In this document: positions 23,890 through 32,216 of the stretch, one piece after another | Layout: each line of letters begins with the position of its first letter | Numbering within the stretch: position 1 is the first letter of the stretch | Program-made: the position numbers and the translations under genes | Source: Candidatus Dormiibacterota bacterium | GTDB taxonomy: Bacteria > Chloroflexota > Dormibacteria > Aeolococcales > Bog-877 | Assembly (NCBI GenBank): GCA_027306885.1 | Contig: DAHUYV010000075.1 | Location: 1-38,415 of the forward strand | DNA length: 38,415 nucleotides | Direction of reading: 5' to 3' | The notes under the pieces: model-generated | The model's database searches: none | The model's input: the letters and a program-made list of their open reading frames with translations, nothing else | Told to the model about the DNA's origin: nothing

Positions 23890-24962
23890 CCCGCCTCCGC
23901 GGCCCGCAACCGGTCGACCACCCGAACCACGTCGCTGATCTCCGCCACGTCATGGACCCGGACGATGTGGGCTCCGGCGGTGGCCGCCCAGGCGACGGTG
24001 GCGGCGGTCCCCCACAGCCGGTCCTCCACCGGCCGGTTGCCGAGAAGCCACCCGACCATCGACTTGCGCGAGGTGCCCACCAGGAGGGGGGCTCCCAGCA
24101 GGGTCAGAAGGCGCAGCCGGCTGAGAGCCGTAAGACTCTGCTCGGGTGTCTTCCCGAAGCCGATCCCGGGGTCCAGGACGACCTGGGAACGGGCTATCCC
24201 GGCCTTCTCGGCCACGGCCAGCGACTCCCCCAGCCCAAGGGCCAGCTCCCGGCCCAGATCCCGGTAGGCCACTCCCTCCTGGTTGTGCATGCAGATCACC
24301 GCGGCTCCGCGCGCCCTGACCACCCCGGCCATCCCCGGGTCGCCCCGCAAACCCCAGATGTCGTTGACGCCCACGGCCCCCGCCTCCAGGGCGGCTATGG
24401 CCACCGGCGCCTTCACCGTGTCGACGAACACCGGGACGTCCAGCTCGCCGGCGATCGCCCGTACCGCCGGGACCACCCGGGCCAGCTCCTCCTCCAGCGA
24501 GACCGGCTGGTGACCCGGCCGACTGCTCTCCCCACCCAGGTCCAGGCCGTCGGCCCCGGCCGCCACGAGGGCCCGGGCGCGCTCCAGGGCGGCGGCGGGA
24601 GACGCTCCGACCCCGTCGCCGCTGAACGAGTCCGGGGTGACGTTGACCACTCCGAGGATGAGGGTCCGCCGTCCGAACACCCAGCGGTGGGAACCGAGGC
24701 GCAGGGGCGGTGGGGGGCGGAGCAGGGCCGCCGCCGCTCGGCGCAGCTCCACCCCTCCCGGAGCCGAGCCCCGAGCGCGGCCGAGGAGGGCCAGCTCCGC
24801 GGCCAGGCCGGTCACCCGGATGCGGTCGCCGACGACCTCGATCTTGGGCGGCCCCGGGGGGGCCGGCCAGCTCCCCCGGCCGGCCCCCCCCTCCACCTCC
24901 ACGGTGGCCCAGGGTCCCTCCGGGGAGCTGCCGGTGGCCAGGGGAATCAGGTACGCGGACAC
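23886..24962 (-). CDS. folP: Dihydropteroate synthase with an N-terminal extension
   Basis: FolP joins p-aminobenzoate to the pterin diphosphate made through FolK. The 358-residue protein contains the TIM-barrel signatures LILGVVNVTPDSFSGDG, LDLGGESSRPGHQPV, GVNDIWGLRGDP, VVLDPGIGFGKTPEQS and GTSRKSMVGWLLG. Standard enzymes begin near FGRRTLILG, so about 100 residues are extra at the N-terminus. The extension starts VSAYLIPLATG and is partly Pro/Gly-rich. The GTG at 24962 is chosen; a CACACT element lies 6 bases upstream. A GTG at 25049 is also open. The gene is divergent from the GntR regulator. Confidence 0.93.
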   Translation of the reverse strand: MSAYLIPLATGSSPEGPWATVEVEGGAGRGSWPAPPGPPKIEVVGDRIRVTGLAAELALLGRARGSAPGGVELRRAAAALLRPPPPLRLGSHRWVFGRRTLILGVVNVTPDSFSGDGVGASPAAALERARALVAAGADGLDLGGESSRPGHQPVSLEEELARVVPAVRAIAGELDVPVFVDTVKAPVAIAALEAGAVGVNDIWGLRGDPGMAGVVRARGAAVICMHNQEGVAYRDLGRELALGLGESLAVAEKAGIARSQVVLDPGIGFGKTPEQSLTALSRLRLLTLLGAPLLVGTSRKSMVGWLLGNRPVEDRLWGTAATVAWAATAGAHIVRVHDVAEISDVVRVVDRLRAAEAG

Positions 24963-25020
24963 CGGGAAAGTGTGCCGCCAAAGCGCCGGCCGTGGGCCCG
25001 CCACGGCCAAGACGCACCTC

Positions 25021-25050
25021 GAGACACTGGGGCTGGGCCGCTGATACACT
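25021..25050 (+). promoter_or_regulatory. Promoter of the GntR-type regulator gene
   Basis: GAGACA (25021-25026, four of six -35 bases), an 18-base spacer and TACACT (25045-25050) predict a start near 25057, leaving an 11-base leader with no ribosome site before the ATG at 25068. The same region faces folP on the other strand. Confidence 0.45.
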
Positions 25051-25061
25051 GGCCGGCACCG

Positions 25062-25078
25062 TGAGATATGTCATCTGA
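25062..25078. promoter_or_regulatory. Possible GntR operator at the regulator start codon
   Basis: TGAGAT and ATCTGA form an inverted repeat (five of six bases pair) around ATGTC, overlapping the ATG of the GntR-type gene and its predicted transcription start. It is a possible autorepression site. It does not match the standard FadR-type operator, so this is weak. Confidence 0.25.
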
Positions 25079-25772
25079 GTCCCTGTCGGATACTGTGTAC
25101 GCGGACCTGCGCGGCAGGATCACCAAGCTGGAGATTCCGCCGGGGAGCAGCTTCACCGAGGCGCAGATCGCGGCCGAGCTCGGCCTCAGCAAGACCCCGG
25201 TGCGGGAGGCGCTGATGAGGCTCCGCCACGAGGGCTTTGTCGCAATGGACCCCAGCGCGGGGTACCGGGCCTCCGAGGTGACCATCCGCGACACCCGGGA
25301 GCTCTTCGCCTTGCGGGTCCTTCTGGAGGGAGAGGCGGCCGGATTGGCGGCCACCCAGGCGGTCCGCCTGGCCGACCTGCGAACCCTGGAAGACCTCTGT
25401 GCCAGCACCTACTCGCCCAGCGACACCACCAGCGTCGACCGCTTCCTGGAGGCCAACACCCGCTTCCACCTGATGGTGGGGCAGGCGGCGGGCAACCAGA
25501 GGTTGACCCACATCCTCGAGATCATGTTGGTGCAGATGGAACGGCTCTTCAGGATCGGACTGCTGCTGAGCTCCCGGGCCGAGGAGATCGTGCACGAGCA
25601 TCGGGATCTGCTCGAGGCGATCCTGGCCGGGGATGCCGACCTGGCTCGGCGCGTCGCCGTCGCCCAGGTCAGGTCGTCGCAGCGAATGGTGCTCGACGCG
25701 CTCGTCTCCAGCGACGAGGTGACGATGATGCCGATCACCCTGCCCCACCCGGAGGCCGAGTCCCGTGTCTGA
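25068..25772 (+). CDS. GntR-family regulator, FadR/FCD type
   Basis: This 234-residue protein has an N-terminal winged helix (about 8-75), with the recognition segment TEAQIAAELGLSKTPVREALMRLRHEGFV. The all-helical FCD ligand-binding domain follows (about 85-225). The FCD-type motif residues are seen in TRFHLMVGQAAGN and HEHRDLLEAILAGDADLA, including the His residues that often bind a metal. FCD regulators usually sense organic acids and control the adjacent operon. Its stop lies 8 bases beyond the start of the SufS-like gene, so the two are co-transcribed. Confidence 0.92.
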   Translation: MSSESLSDTVYADLRGRITKLEIPPGSSFTEAQIAAELGLSKTPVREALMRLRHEGFVAMDPSAGYRASEVTIRDTRELFALRVLLEGEAAGLAATQAVRLADLRTLEDLCASTYSPSDTTSVDRFLEANTRFHLMVGQAAGNQRLTHILEIMLVQMERLFRIGLLLSSRAEEIVHEHRDLLEAILAGDADLARRVAVAQVRSSQRMVLDALVSSDEVTMMPITLPHPEAESRV

Positions 25773-27171
25773 GAGGGTGGAGCGGCGGGCGGGAGGCGCC
25801 CCGGCGCTGGTGGGCTCGGAGATGGACGTTCCGCTGCTGACCGGGGGCTCCCGGCGGTATGTGAACCTCGACTACGCCGCCAGCACCCCGGCGCTGGTCG
25901 CCGTGGCGGACGCCGTCGACCGCTTCCTTCCCTACTACAGCAGCGTGCACCGGGGAGCGGGCTTCAAGTCGCAGGTCTCCACAGCCGCCTACGAGGGGGC
26001 CCGCGAGCGGGTGGCGGAGTTCTTCGGAGGCCGCCCCGGCGACGTGGTCGTCTTCACCCGCAACACCACCGACGCGGTCAACCTGCTGGCGGCGAGCCTT
26101 CCCCGCTCGACCTCGGTGGTGACCTTCTGCTCCGAGCATCACGCCGATCTCCTGCCGTGGCGGCGGGAGGGCTTGCGCCTGTCGTGCCTCCCGGTGCCCG
26201 GAGATGCGGCCGAGGCGGTACGGGCCCTCACCGCCGCCCTTTCCGGCTCGGAGACGGTCGACCTGGTCGCGGTCACCGGCGCCTCCAACGTAACCGGCGA
26301 GGTCTGGCCGGTGGCGGAACTTGCCCGGGTGGCGCACCACTTCGGAGCCCGCCTCCTGGTGGACGCAGCCCAGATCGCCCCTCACATGGCGGTGAGCATC
26401 GCCGAGCTGGACGCGGACTACCTGGTGGCCTCCGGGCACAAGATGTACGCCCCCTTCGGTGTTGGGCTCCTGCTCGGTCGGGCCGATTGGCTGGCCCGGG
26501 GCGAGCCCTTCCTGCGGGGCGGTGGGGCGGTCGACTTCGTGACCGACACGACCGTCCAGTGGTCCTCGGTCCCCGCTCGCCAGGAGGCCGGGTCGCCGAA
26601 CGTGGTCGGCGCCGTGGCCCTGGCGGCGGCCGTCAGCGAGCTGGGTTCATACGGGATGGACCGGGTCTGGGCCGAGGAGCAGGAGCTGGCGTCGTACGCC
26701 CGCGACGCCCTGGCGGGGATGCCCGGGGTCACCCTGTACTCACTCTGGCCGGACGCCACCGTCCGGACCGGCGTGATGTCCTTCAACGTCGACCGGTCCG
26801 AGCACAGCCTGGTGGCCGCGGCGCTGAGCGCCGAGTACGGGATCGGAGTCCGCCACGGCTGCTTCTGCGCCCACCCGCTGATGATCCACCTGCTCTCGGT
26901 CGAAGCCAAGGACGTGGAGCAGGTGCGGCGGCGGCTGGCGGCGGGCGACCACGCCGGCGTCCCCGGCGCGGTGCGACTCAGCCTCGGCCTTGGGTCCACC
27001 CGCGACGAGGTCGACTACTTCCTGGAGTCCCTTGAGCGGCTGGTCCGGCGCGGGCCCGCCCTCGGGTACTCGGTGGACCCGGCCAGCGGTGACTACGTCC
27101 CGGATTCCGACCCGAGGGGCGCTCTGGGGGTCGCCCGAGAGCTGGTCTCGGCGACGGGCGCTACACGCTAG
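25765..27171 (+). CDS. Class V aminotransferase / cysteine desulfurase-like PLP enzyme
   Basis: This is a 468-residue PLP enzyme of the class V family, closest in look to SufS/CsdA-type desulfurases. It shows NLDYAASTPAL near residue 32, EHHADLLPW at about 118-126, and the PLP lysine in SGHKMYAPFGVG (Lys226). RHGCFCAHPL (Cys366, Cys368) places Cys368 at the position of the desulfurase catalytic cysteine. A C-terminal extension of about 50 residues follows the core. No SufU, SufE or other Fe-S gene is nearby. The GTG start lies inside the GntR gene, indicating a two-gene unit; its role may be in a catabolic or sulfur-related pathway rather than Fe-S assembly. Confidence 0.87.
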   Translation: MSERVERRAGGAPALVGSEMDVPLLTGGSRRYVNLDYAASTPALVAVADAVDRFLPYYSSVHRGAGFKSQVSTAAYEGARERVAEFFGGRPGDVVVFTRNTTDAVNLLAASLPRSTSVVTFCSEHHADLLPWRREGLRLSCLPVPGDAAEAVRALTAALSGSETVDLVAVTGASNVTGEVWPVAELARVAHHFGARLLVDAAQIAPHMAVSIAELDADYLVASGHKMYAPFGVGLLLGRADWLARGEPFLRGGGAVDFVTDTTVQWSSVPARQEAGSPNVVGAVALAAAVSELGSYGMDRVWAEEQELASYARDALAGMPGVTLYSLWPDATVRTGVMSFNVDRSEHSLVAAALSAEYGIGVRHGCFCAHPLMIHLLSVEAKDVEQVRRRLAAGDHAGVPGAVRLSLGLGSTRDEVDYFLESLERLVRRGPALGYSVDPASGDYVPDSDPRGALGVARELVSATGATR

Positions 27172-27204
27172 TGGGGGGGCCAACCCTGACGCTGCGGCGC
27201 CCGG

Positions 27205-27222
27205 CCCCGGTGCGCCCCGGGG
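27205..27222 (+). terminator. Weak hairpin after the SufS-like gene
   Basis: A 6-bp CCCCGG/CCGGGG stem with a 6-base loop lies 34 bases after the stop, in a very GC-rich spacer. It may terminate the GntR-SufS unit. There is no T-run. The rest of the 27172-27411 spacer shows no gene I can support. Confidence 0.3.
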
Positions 27223-27411
27223 AGGCGGGGGGCTCCCGACCGGGTCCGAGCCGCCGTGAAGCGCGCCCCGAAAGCCCGATGATGGCGAGTGCTCGGGTCC
27301 GGTCCACCCCGCCAGGCCGCGGCCGCCCGCAGCTCGACCGGAACTCGCGTGCGCCGCTCCCCGCGGCTGTCACCCGGGACCGACGCCAACTTGCCAAAGG
27401 AGGGCTTGACA

Positions 27412-28134
27412 TTGTCTGATGTGGGTTCGTACACGGAGGAGGAGATCCTCAGCCTGGCGCAGGGCCAGTACGACGCCCCGAGCGAGCCCCGGCCCCTCGA
27501 CCCCGGCCGCACGGCGCTGGTCGTCGTCGACATGATCGATGAGTTCGTCAAGCCCAGCTGGTCTCCCTACTGGATCCCCGAGGCCACTCGGCAGGCGCCC
27601 CGGATCCGGGAGGTCGTCGACGCCTTCCACGCCGAGCGCGCGCTGGTGATCTACCTCGCCTACGAGACGGACCTCGGCGGCGAGAACTTTCCCCGGACCC
27701 TGCAGGCGGTGCCGATCGGGCGCGGCGCCGAGGAGTTCGAGGAGGAGCTCTTCCAGTCGGTCGCCTTCTCCGAACCGCTGGTGCCAGGGCCGCTGGACCT
27801 CCTGGTTCTCAAGCACACCTACTCCGGCTTCCAGGGCACCCCGCTGCTGACGATCCTGCGCAACCGGGAGATCACCGACCTGGTGATCACCGGGACGATG
27901 ACCAACTACTGCTGCGGGGCCACCGCCCGCGAGGCGTTCTGGCACGGCTTCACCGTCACCTTCGCCTCCGACCTCAACTCCACCGACGACCCGGAGCTGC
28001 ACCGGGCGGAGCTGCGCACGCTCCGCCGCGGCTTCGCCCGGGTCGCCACCGGAGCGGAGATCCTTTTGGGGCTGCAGGAGGGCGCCACCCGGCGCGGCCG
28101 GCAGGGTGGGGCCGCCATCGGGGGCCCGGCTTGA
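27412..28134 (+). CDS. Isochorismatase-family (cysteine) hydrolase
   Basis: This 240-residue protein belongs to the isochorismatase-like hydrolases, which include many amidases and N-carbamoyl hydrolases. The triad is visible as Asp40 in VVVDMIDEF, Lys134 in LKHTYSGFQGTPL and Cys167 in TNYCCGATAREAFWHG. The cysteine means it is likely an amidase or related hydrolase rather than true isochorismatase; substrate is unknown. The TTG start is set by AAAGGAGG at 27396-27403. Its stop overlaps the AMP-ligase start as TTGA, so the two are coupled. Confidence 0.9.
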   Translation: MSDVGSYTEEEILSLAQGQYDAPSEPRPLDPGRTALVVVDMIDEFVKPSWSPYWIPEATRQAPRIREVVDAFHAERALVIYLAYETDLGGENFPRTLQAVPIGRGAEEFEEELFQSVAFSEPLVPGPLDLLVLKHTYSGFQGTPLLTILRNREITDLVITGTMTNYCCGATAREAFWHGFTVTFASDLNSTDDPELHRAELRTLRRGFARVATGAEILLGLQEGATRRGRQGGAAIGGPA

Positions 28135-29648
28135 CGCAGATCGGCCACCTGGGCCACCTGATCGCCGACGCGGTGACGCTCCACCCGGAGCGGGTTGCCC
28201 TGATCCAGGACGACGTCCAGATCACCTACGCGGAGCTGGAGGCGCGGGCCTGCCGGGCCGCCGGCGCGCTGCAGCGGGCCGGCCTTCGGCCCGGCGACCG
28301 TGTCGGCCTGCTCTGGTCCAACGAGTACCACTACGTCGAGGCGCTTCTCGGCGCGCTCCGAACCGGGGCGGTGGTGGTGCCGATGAACTCCAAGCTCGGC
28401 GCGGAGAGCCTCGCCCACGTCATCTCGGACTCGGGGATGCGCATGATCGCCGCCGAACCGGCGATGAGCTCGCGGGCCCGGCAGATGCTCGCCGCGGTCG
28501 TCGACCGCCCGACGGTGCTCACCCACGAGGAGTGGGCGGACGCCCCCGCGCGGTTCGACGAGGTCCCGTCCACCCCCGACGACGTCTGCTTCCAGCCCTA
28601 CACCTCGGGCTCCACCGGCAAGCCCAAGGGGGTCCTCCTCACCCACCGCGGGCAGATCTGGTGCGCCGACACGGTGAGCAAGTGGAAGCTCCTCGACGAG
28701 ACCGACCGGGCCATCGTCTCCGCCCCGCTGTACCACAAGAACGCCGGGGTCACGCTGAAAATCTGCCTCATCACCGGCGCCTCCCTCGTGATCCTGCGGC
28801 AGTTCGATCCGGCGGTCACCCTGGAGGTTGCCGCCCGCCACCGGTGCACCTTCTTCGGCGGCGTGCCGGTGATGCTGAGGGCGATCCTGGAGGAGGCCCG
28901 CACCATGCCCCGGCTCGACCTCGGGTCGCTCCGGTTCGCCACCGTCGGGTCCGCCGATGTTCCCGAGGAGTTGATCGCCGGCTTCGAAGAGCGGTTCGGG
29001 ATCCCCCTGCTGAACGGCTACGGGCTGACCGAGGGCGGCCCCGACGTGTTCATCGAGCCCCGATTCGGGATCCGCAAACCGGGGAGCCTCGGACCGCCGC
29101 TTCCCGGCTGCGAGGTGCGGCTGGCCGACCTGGATGACCCGTCCCAGGACGCCCCTCCCGGGGTGGTTGGCGAGCTCTGGGTGCGCAATCCCGGCCTCAC
29201 AGTTGGCTACAACAATCTTCCCCTGCTGACCGAACAGCGGCTCCAGGGCGGCTGGCTGGTCACCGGGGACCTCATGACCCGGGACGCCGACAACTACTAC
29301 TCGTACGTCAGCCGACGGGACGACATGATCAACGTCGGCGGCGAGAACGTCTACCCCCGGGAGGTGGAGGCCACGATCCTGGCCCACCCCGCCGTCCTGG
29401 ACTGCGCGGTCGTGGCGCTGCCCCACCCCACCAAGGGCGAGGCCCCGGCGGCGGCGGTGGTCCTGCGCCCGGGGCTGTCTATCTCCGAGGAGGACCTCAA
29501 GTCCTGGTGCCTGGAGCACGCGGCCGCCTACGCCCACCCGCGGCGGGTCCTGCTGTTGCCGGACCTGCCGGTGGGCAGCACGGGCAAGGTCGATCGGAGT
29601 TCGGTGCGCAAGTTGATGTTGGAGAACGCTCCGTTGGCGCCGCAATGA
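28131..29648 (+). CDS. Acyl-CoA synthetase / AMP-dependent ligase
   Basis: This 505-residue class I adenylate-forming enzyme activates a carboxylic acid with ATP, usually to an acyl-CoA. The P-loop is YTSGSTGKPKG (157-167). Other motifs are GYGLTEGGPDVF, GWLVTGDLM, and SRRDDMINVGGENVYPREVE. The catalytic lysine is Lys486 in GSTGKVDRS. The substrate acid cannot be read from the sequence. The TTG start overlaps the hydrolase stop. A lipoprotein binding-protein gene follows after 36 bases with its own ribosome site. Confidence 0.95.
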   Translation: MTQIGHLGHLIADAVTLHPERVALIQDDVQITYAELEARACRAAGALQRAGLRPGDRVGLLWSNEYHYVEALLGALRTGAVVVPMNSKLGAESLAHVISDSGMRMIAAEPAMSSRARQMLAAVVDRPTVLTHEEWADAPARFDEVPSTPDDVCFQPYTSGSTGKPKGVLLTHRGQIWCADTVSKWKLLDETDRAIVSAPLYHKNAGVTLKICLITGASLVILRQFDPAVTLEVAARHRCTFFGGVPVMLRAILEEARTMPRLDLGSLRFATVGSADVPEELIAGFEERFGIPLLNGYGLTEGGPDVFIEPRFGIRKPGSLGPPLPGCEVRLADLDDPSQDAPPGVVGELWVRNPGLTVGYNNLPLLTEQRLQGGWLVTGDLMTRDADNYYSYVSRRDDMINVGGENVYPREVEATILAHPAVLDCAVVALPHPTKGEAPAAAVVLRPGLSISEEDLKSWCLEHAAAYAHPRRVLLLPDLPVGSTGKVDRSSVRKLMLENAPLAPQ

Positions 29649-29684
29649 CGCGGACCGGAGCCGGGCGGTGGAGGAGGTAGGGCA

Positions 29685-31505
29685 GTGATCGGAATCGCGC
29701 GTCTGCGACGGATCTCTTCGGGCCAGCGGTTGCTGGCGCTGGCCGGGGCGGCGGTGTTCCTCGGAGTGCCCCTGGCGGGGTGCGGCGCCAGCGCCCCGAC
29801 GAGCCCGAAGGCGGCAACGGTGACCTTCGCCCTCCCCCCGGACTCGACCTCGACCTACATCTTTCCCCTGCAGAGCCTGACCGACGCCGGACCCGTGGAC
29901 GACAACCAGTTCCAGATGCTGATGTACCGTCCTCTGTACTGGTTCGGCCTCAACGGTCGCGCCGTGTTCAACCCGGCGCTGAGCCTGGCCGCCGCCCCCG
30001 TGTTTTCCAACGGCGGCCGCACCGTGACCATCAACCTCAAGAACTGGCAGTGGTCCACGGGCCACCCGATCACCAGCCGCGATGTGGAGTTCTGGATCAA
30101 CGAGCTGATCGCGGAGAAGGACAACTGGTATGGATATGTGCCCGGCGCCTTTCCCGACAACCTGGTCTCGGAGAGCTACCCCACCGCCCGGCAGGTGGTC
30201 CTGACCTTCAACCAAACCTACGGGCAGCAGTGGCTGCTGTACAACGAGCTGAGCCAGATCACTCCGCTTCCTCAGTACGCCTGGGACAAGACGGCGGCCA
30301 GCTCCCCGGTCGGCAACTACGACCAGACCGCCAGCGGAGCCGCGGCGGTCTACACCTACCTCAACGGGCAGTCCAAGGACCTCCTCAGCTACGCCACCAA
30401 CCCCCTCTGGCAGGTGGTCGACGGGCCGTTCCGCCTCCAGACCTACAACGCGGCCAACGCCTACACCGTCCTGGTCCCCAACCGCAACTACTCGGGGACG
30501 CCCAAGGCGACCATCGGCCGTCTGGTGGAGCAGCCCTTCACCAGCTACGCGTCGGAGCTGAACGGGCTGCGCAGCGGCGCCATCGACTACGGCTACCTCC
30601 CGCCGACCGAGGTGAACAACAGCTCGTACTTCAAGGCCCACGGCTACACCGTCGCCTCGTGGCCGCTCTGGGGCATCGCCTACGCGGTGTACAACTTCAC
30701 CAACCCGACCGTGGGGCCGATCTTCAGCCAGCTCTACTTCCGCCAGGCCCTCCAGAAGATGGTCGACCAAGCCCAGTACATCAAGCAGTTCTGGGGCGGG
30801 TACGCCGTGCCCACCTACGGCCCGGTCCCTCTGTCACCCGTCACCCCCTACCTGACCAAGTACGAGAGCAGCAACCCCTACCCCTACGACCCGACCGCCG
30901 CCCGAGCGCTCCTCAGCAGCAACGGGTGGGCGAAGGACAGCAGCGGCGTGCTGTCCTGCCTGCATCCCGGCACCGGGCCGGGCGAGTGCGGGGCGGGCAT
31001 CGCCCAGGGGCAGCAGGCCAGCTTCACCATCCTCTACACCTCGGGGAATGACGCCTACTCCAACCAGATGGCCGCCTTCCAATCGGTCCTGGCCCAGGCG
31101 GGCATTCAGCTCACCCTGAAGCAGGCCCCCTTCGGCGACGTGGAGGCCGCGGCCTTCGGGTGCTCCAGCGGCACACCGTGCACCTGGGACATGGCCTGGT
31201 GGGCGGGATGGTCGTGGGACCCGGACTACCTGCCGACCGCCGGGGAGATCTTCCACACCGGGGCCGGCGGCAACGCGGGGGGCTACAGCAACAGCGAGGC
31301 CGACCAGCTGATCACCGCCGAGCACACCCAGACCGGCAACCAGCCGATCGAGGCGGCCGAGAACTTCTTCGCCAAGAACCTGCCGGTCCTGTACCTGCCC
31401 CAGTTCTCCAACCAGATCTCGGTGGTCAAGAACACCCTGCACGGCTGGCAGCCCCAGGACCCGGTCGGGAACATCTATCCGCAGAACTGGACCGTGAGCG
31501 GCTAG
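29685..31505 (+). CDS. ABC-transporter substrate-binding lipoprotein, family 5
   Basis: This 606-residue exported lipoprotein binds oligopeptides or similar compounds for an ABC importer. It has a basic N-terminus, a hydrophobic segment and the lipobox LAGC at about residues 30-33. Family 5 features are MYRPLYWFGLNG, the NWQWSTGHPITSRDVEFWI phrase, and WSWDPDYLPTAGEIFHTG near the C-terminus. GAGGAGG at 29671-29677 sits 7 bases before the GTG start. No permease or ATPase gene is in the window, so it may pair with a transporter elsewhere. A strong hairpin follows it. Confidence 0.94.
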   Translation: MIGIARLRRISSGQRLLALAGAAVFLGVPLAGCGASAPTSPKAATVTFALPPDSTSTYIFPLQSLTDAGPVDDNQFQMLMYRPLYWFGLNGRAVFNPALSLAAAPVFSNGGRTVTINLKNWQWSTGHPITSRDVEFWINELIAEKDNWYGYVPGAFPDNLVSESYPTARQVVLTFNQTYGQQWLLYNELSQITPLPQYAWDKTAASSPVGNYDQTASGAAAVYTYLNGQSKDLLSYATNPLWQVVDGPFRLQTYNAANAYTVLVPNRNYSGTPKATIGRLVEQPFTSYASELNGLRSGAIDYGYLPPTEVNNSSYFKAHGYTVASWPLWGIAYAVYNFTNPTVGPIFSQLYFRQALQKMVDQAQYIKQFWGGYAVPTYGPVPLSPVTPYLTKYESSNPYPYDPTAARALLSSNGWAKDSSGVLSCLHPGTGPGECGAGIAQGQQASFTILYTSGNDAYSNQMAAFQSVLAQAGIQLTLKQAPFGDVEAAAFGCSSGTPCTWDMAWWAGWSWDPDYLPTAGEIFHTGAGGNAGGYSNSEADQLITAEHTQTGNQPIEAAENFFAKNLPVLYLPQFSNQISVVKNTLHGWQPQDPVGNIYPQNWTVSG

Positions 31506-31518
31506 TGGCCGCGATTCG

Positions 31519-31548
31519 CCCTCCGGCCGGGTGCGCCCGGCCGGAGGG
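31519..31548 (+). terminator. Strong hairpin after the binding-protein gene
   Basis: A perfect 13-bp G/C-rich stem with a 4-base loop (TGCG) starts 14 bases after the stop. No T-run follows. It probably ends or protects the binding-protein message; transcription of the glyoxalase-like gene may restart or read through. Confidence 0.65.
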
Positions 31549-31568
31549 GCGCCCCCGGCGGTGCCGCT

Positions 31569-32216
31569 GTGGCCTCTGACGTGCCGATCGACCATCTGAT
31601 CCTCGCCGTGCCCGAGCTCCCCCCCGGCGTGGAGGCGGTGGCCGAGCTGCTGGGCGCGCGCCCCACCGGCGGGGGGCGCCATGTAGGGCGGGGGACCGCC
31701 AACGCCCTGCTCCGGGTGGGCGGCTCGGAGTACCTGGAGGTCCTCGGCCCGGACCCCGAGGCGAACGGCCCCGCGCCGGCCTGGCTCAGCCCGGGGCGCC
31801 TCGGGAGGGGCCGGCTGGTGGGTTGGGCCGTTCGGTCCTCAGACCTCGACCGGGACGTGGCCCGCTTGCGGAGCGGAGGTTGGGACCCGGGGCCGATCGA
31901 GGCGATGAGCCGGGAGAGCCCGGACGGCCTGCTGAGCTGGAGGCTCACCCCCCTCAACCTGGAGGAGGGCGCGTCGGCGCTCCCCTTCCTCATCGACTGG
32001 GGCAGCTCCCGGCACCCCACCAGCGGGCTGGACCGGAGATCCCAACTCACTGCGCTCGAGCTCATCCACCCCGAGCCGGCCCGGATCGAGACGGTCCTCC
32101 GCCTCCTCGAGCTGGACCTCCCGGTGAGCGCCGGGGCGGCCCCCGCGCTCCGTGCCTGGTTCCAGACGCCGAGCGGCCCCGTGGCCCTCGACACCCTCCC
32201 GCCGGGGCCGCTCTGA
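31569..32216 (+). CDS. Glyoxalase-like domain protein
   Basis: This 215-residue protein resembles the Glyoxalase_3 family, a variant of the vicinal-oxygen-chelate fold. The N-terminus has the metal-site histidine in PIDHLILAVPEL, and YLEVLGPDPE supplies a Glu-containing strand. The C-terminal half contains ALELIHPEPARIETVL, typical of this family. A GTG at 31581 is an alternative start. No strong ribosome site was seen. Its stop overlaps the MDR gene as TGATG. The reaction is unknown. Confidence 0.72.
   Translation: MASDVPIDHLILAVPELPPGVEAVAELLGARPTGGGRHVGRGTANALLRVGGSEYLEVLGPDPEANGPAPAWLSPGRLGRGRLVGWAVRSSDLDRDVARLRSGGWDPGPIEAMSRESPDGLLSWRLTPLNLEEGASALPFLIDWGSSRHPTSGLDRRSQLTALELIHPEPARIETVLRLLELDLPVSAGAAPALRAWFQTPSGPVALDTLPPGPL

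Noticed and set aside
27406-27411. A perfect -35 hexamer TTGACA just before the isochorismatase-family gene
   Set aside because: It lies between the ribosome site and the start codon, so transcription from it would begin inside the gene; the match to a -10 downstream is poor.
27906-30770. Very long open frame on the minus strand opposite the AMP-ligase and binding-protein genes
   Set aside because: It is a by-product of high GC and codon bias; the plus-strand genes show clear family motifs, and the antisense translation is low-complexity with no domain.
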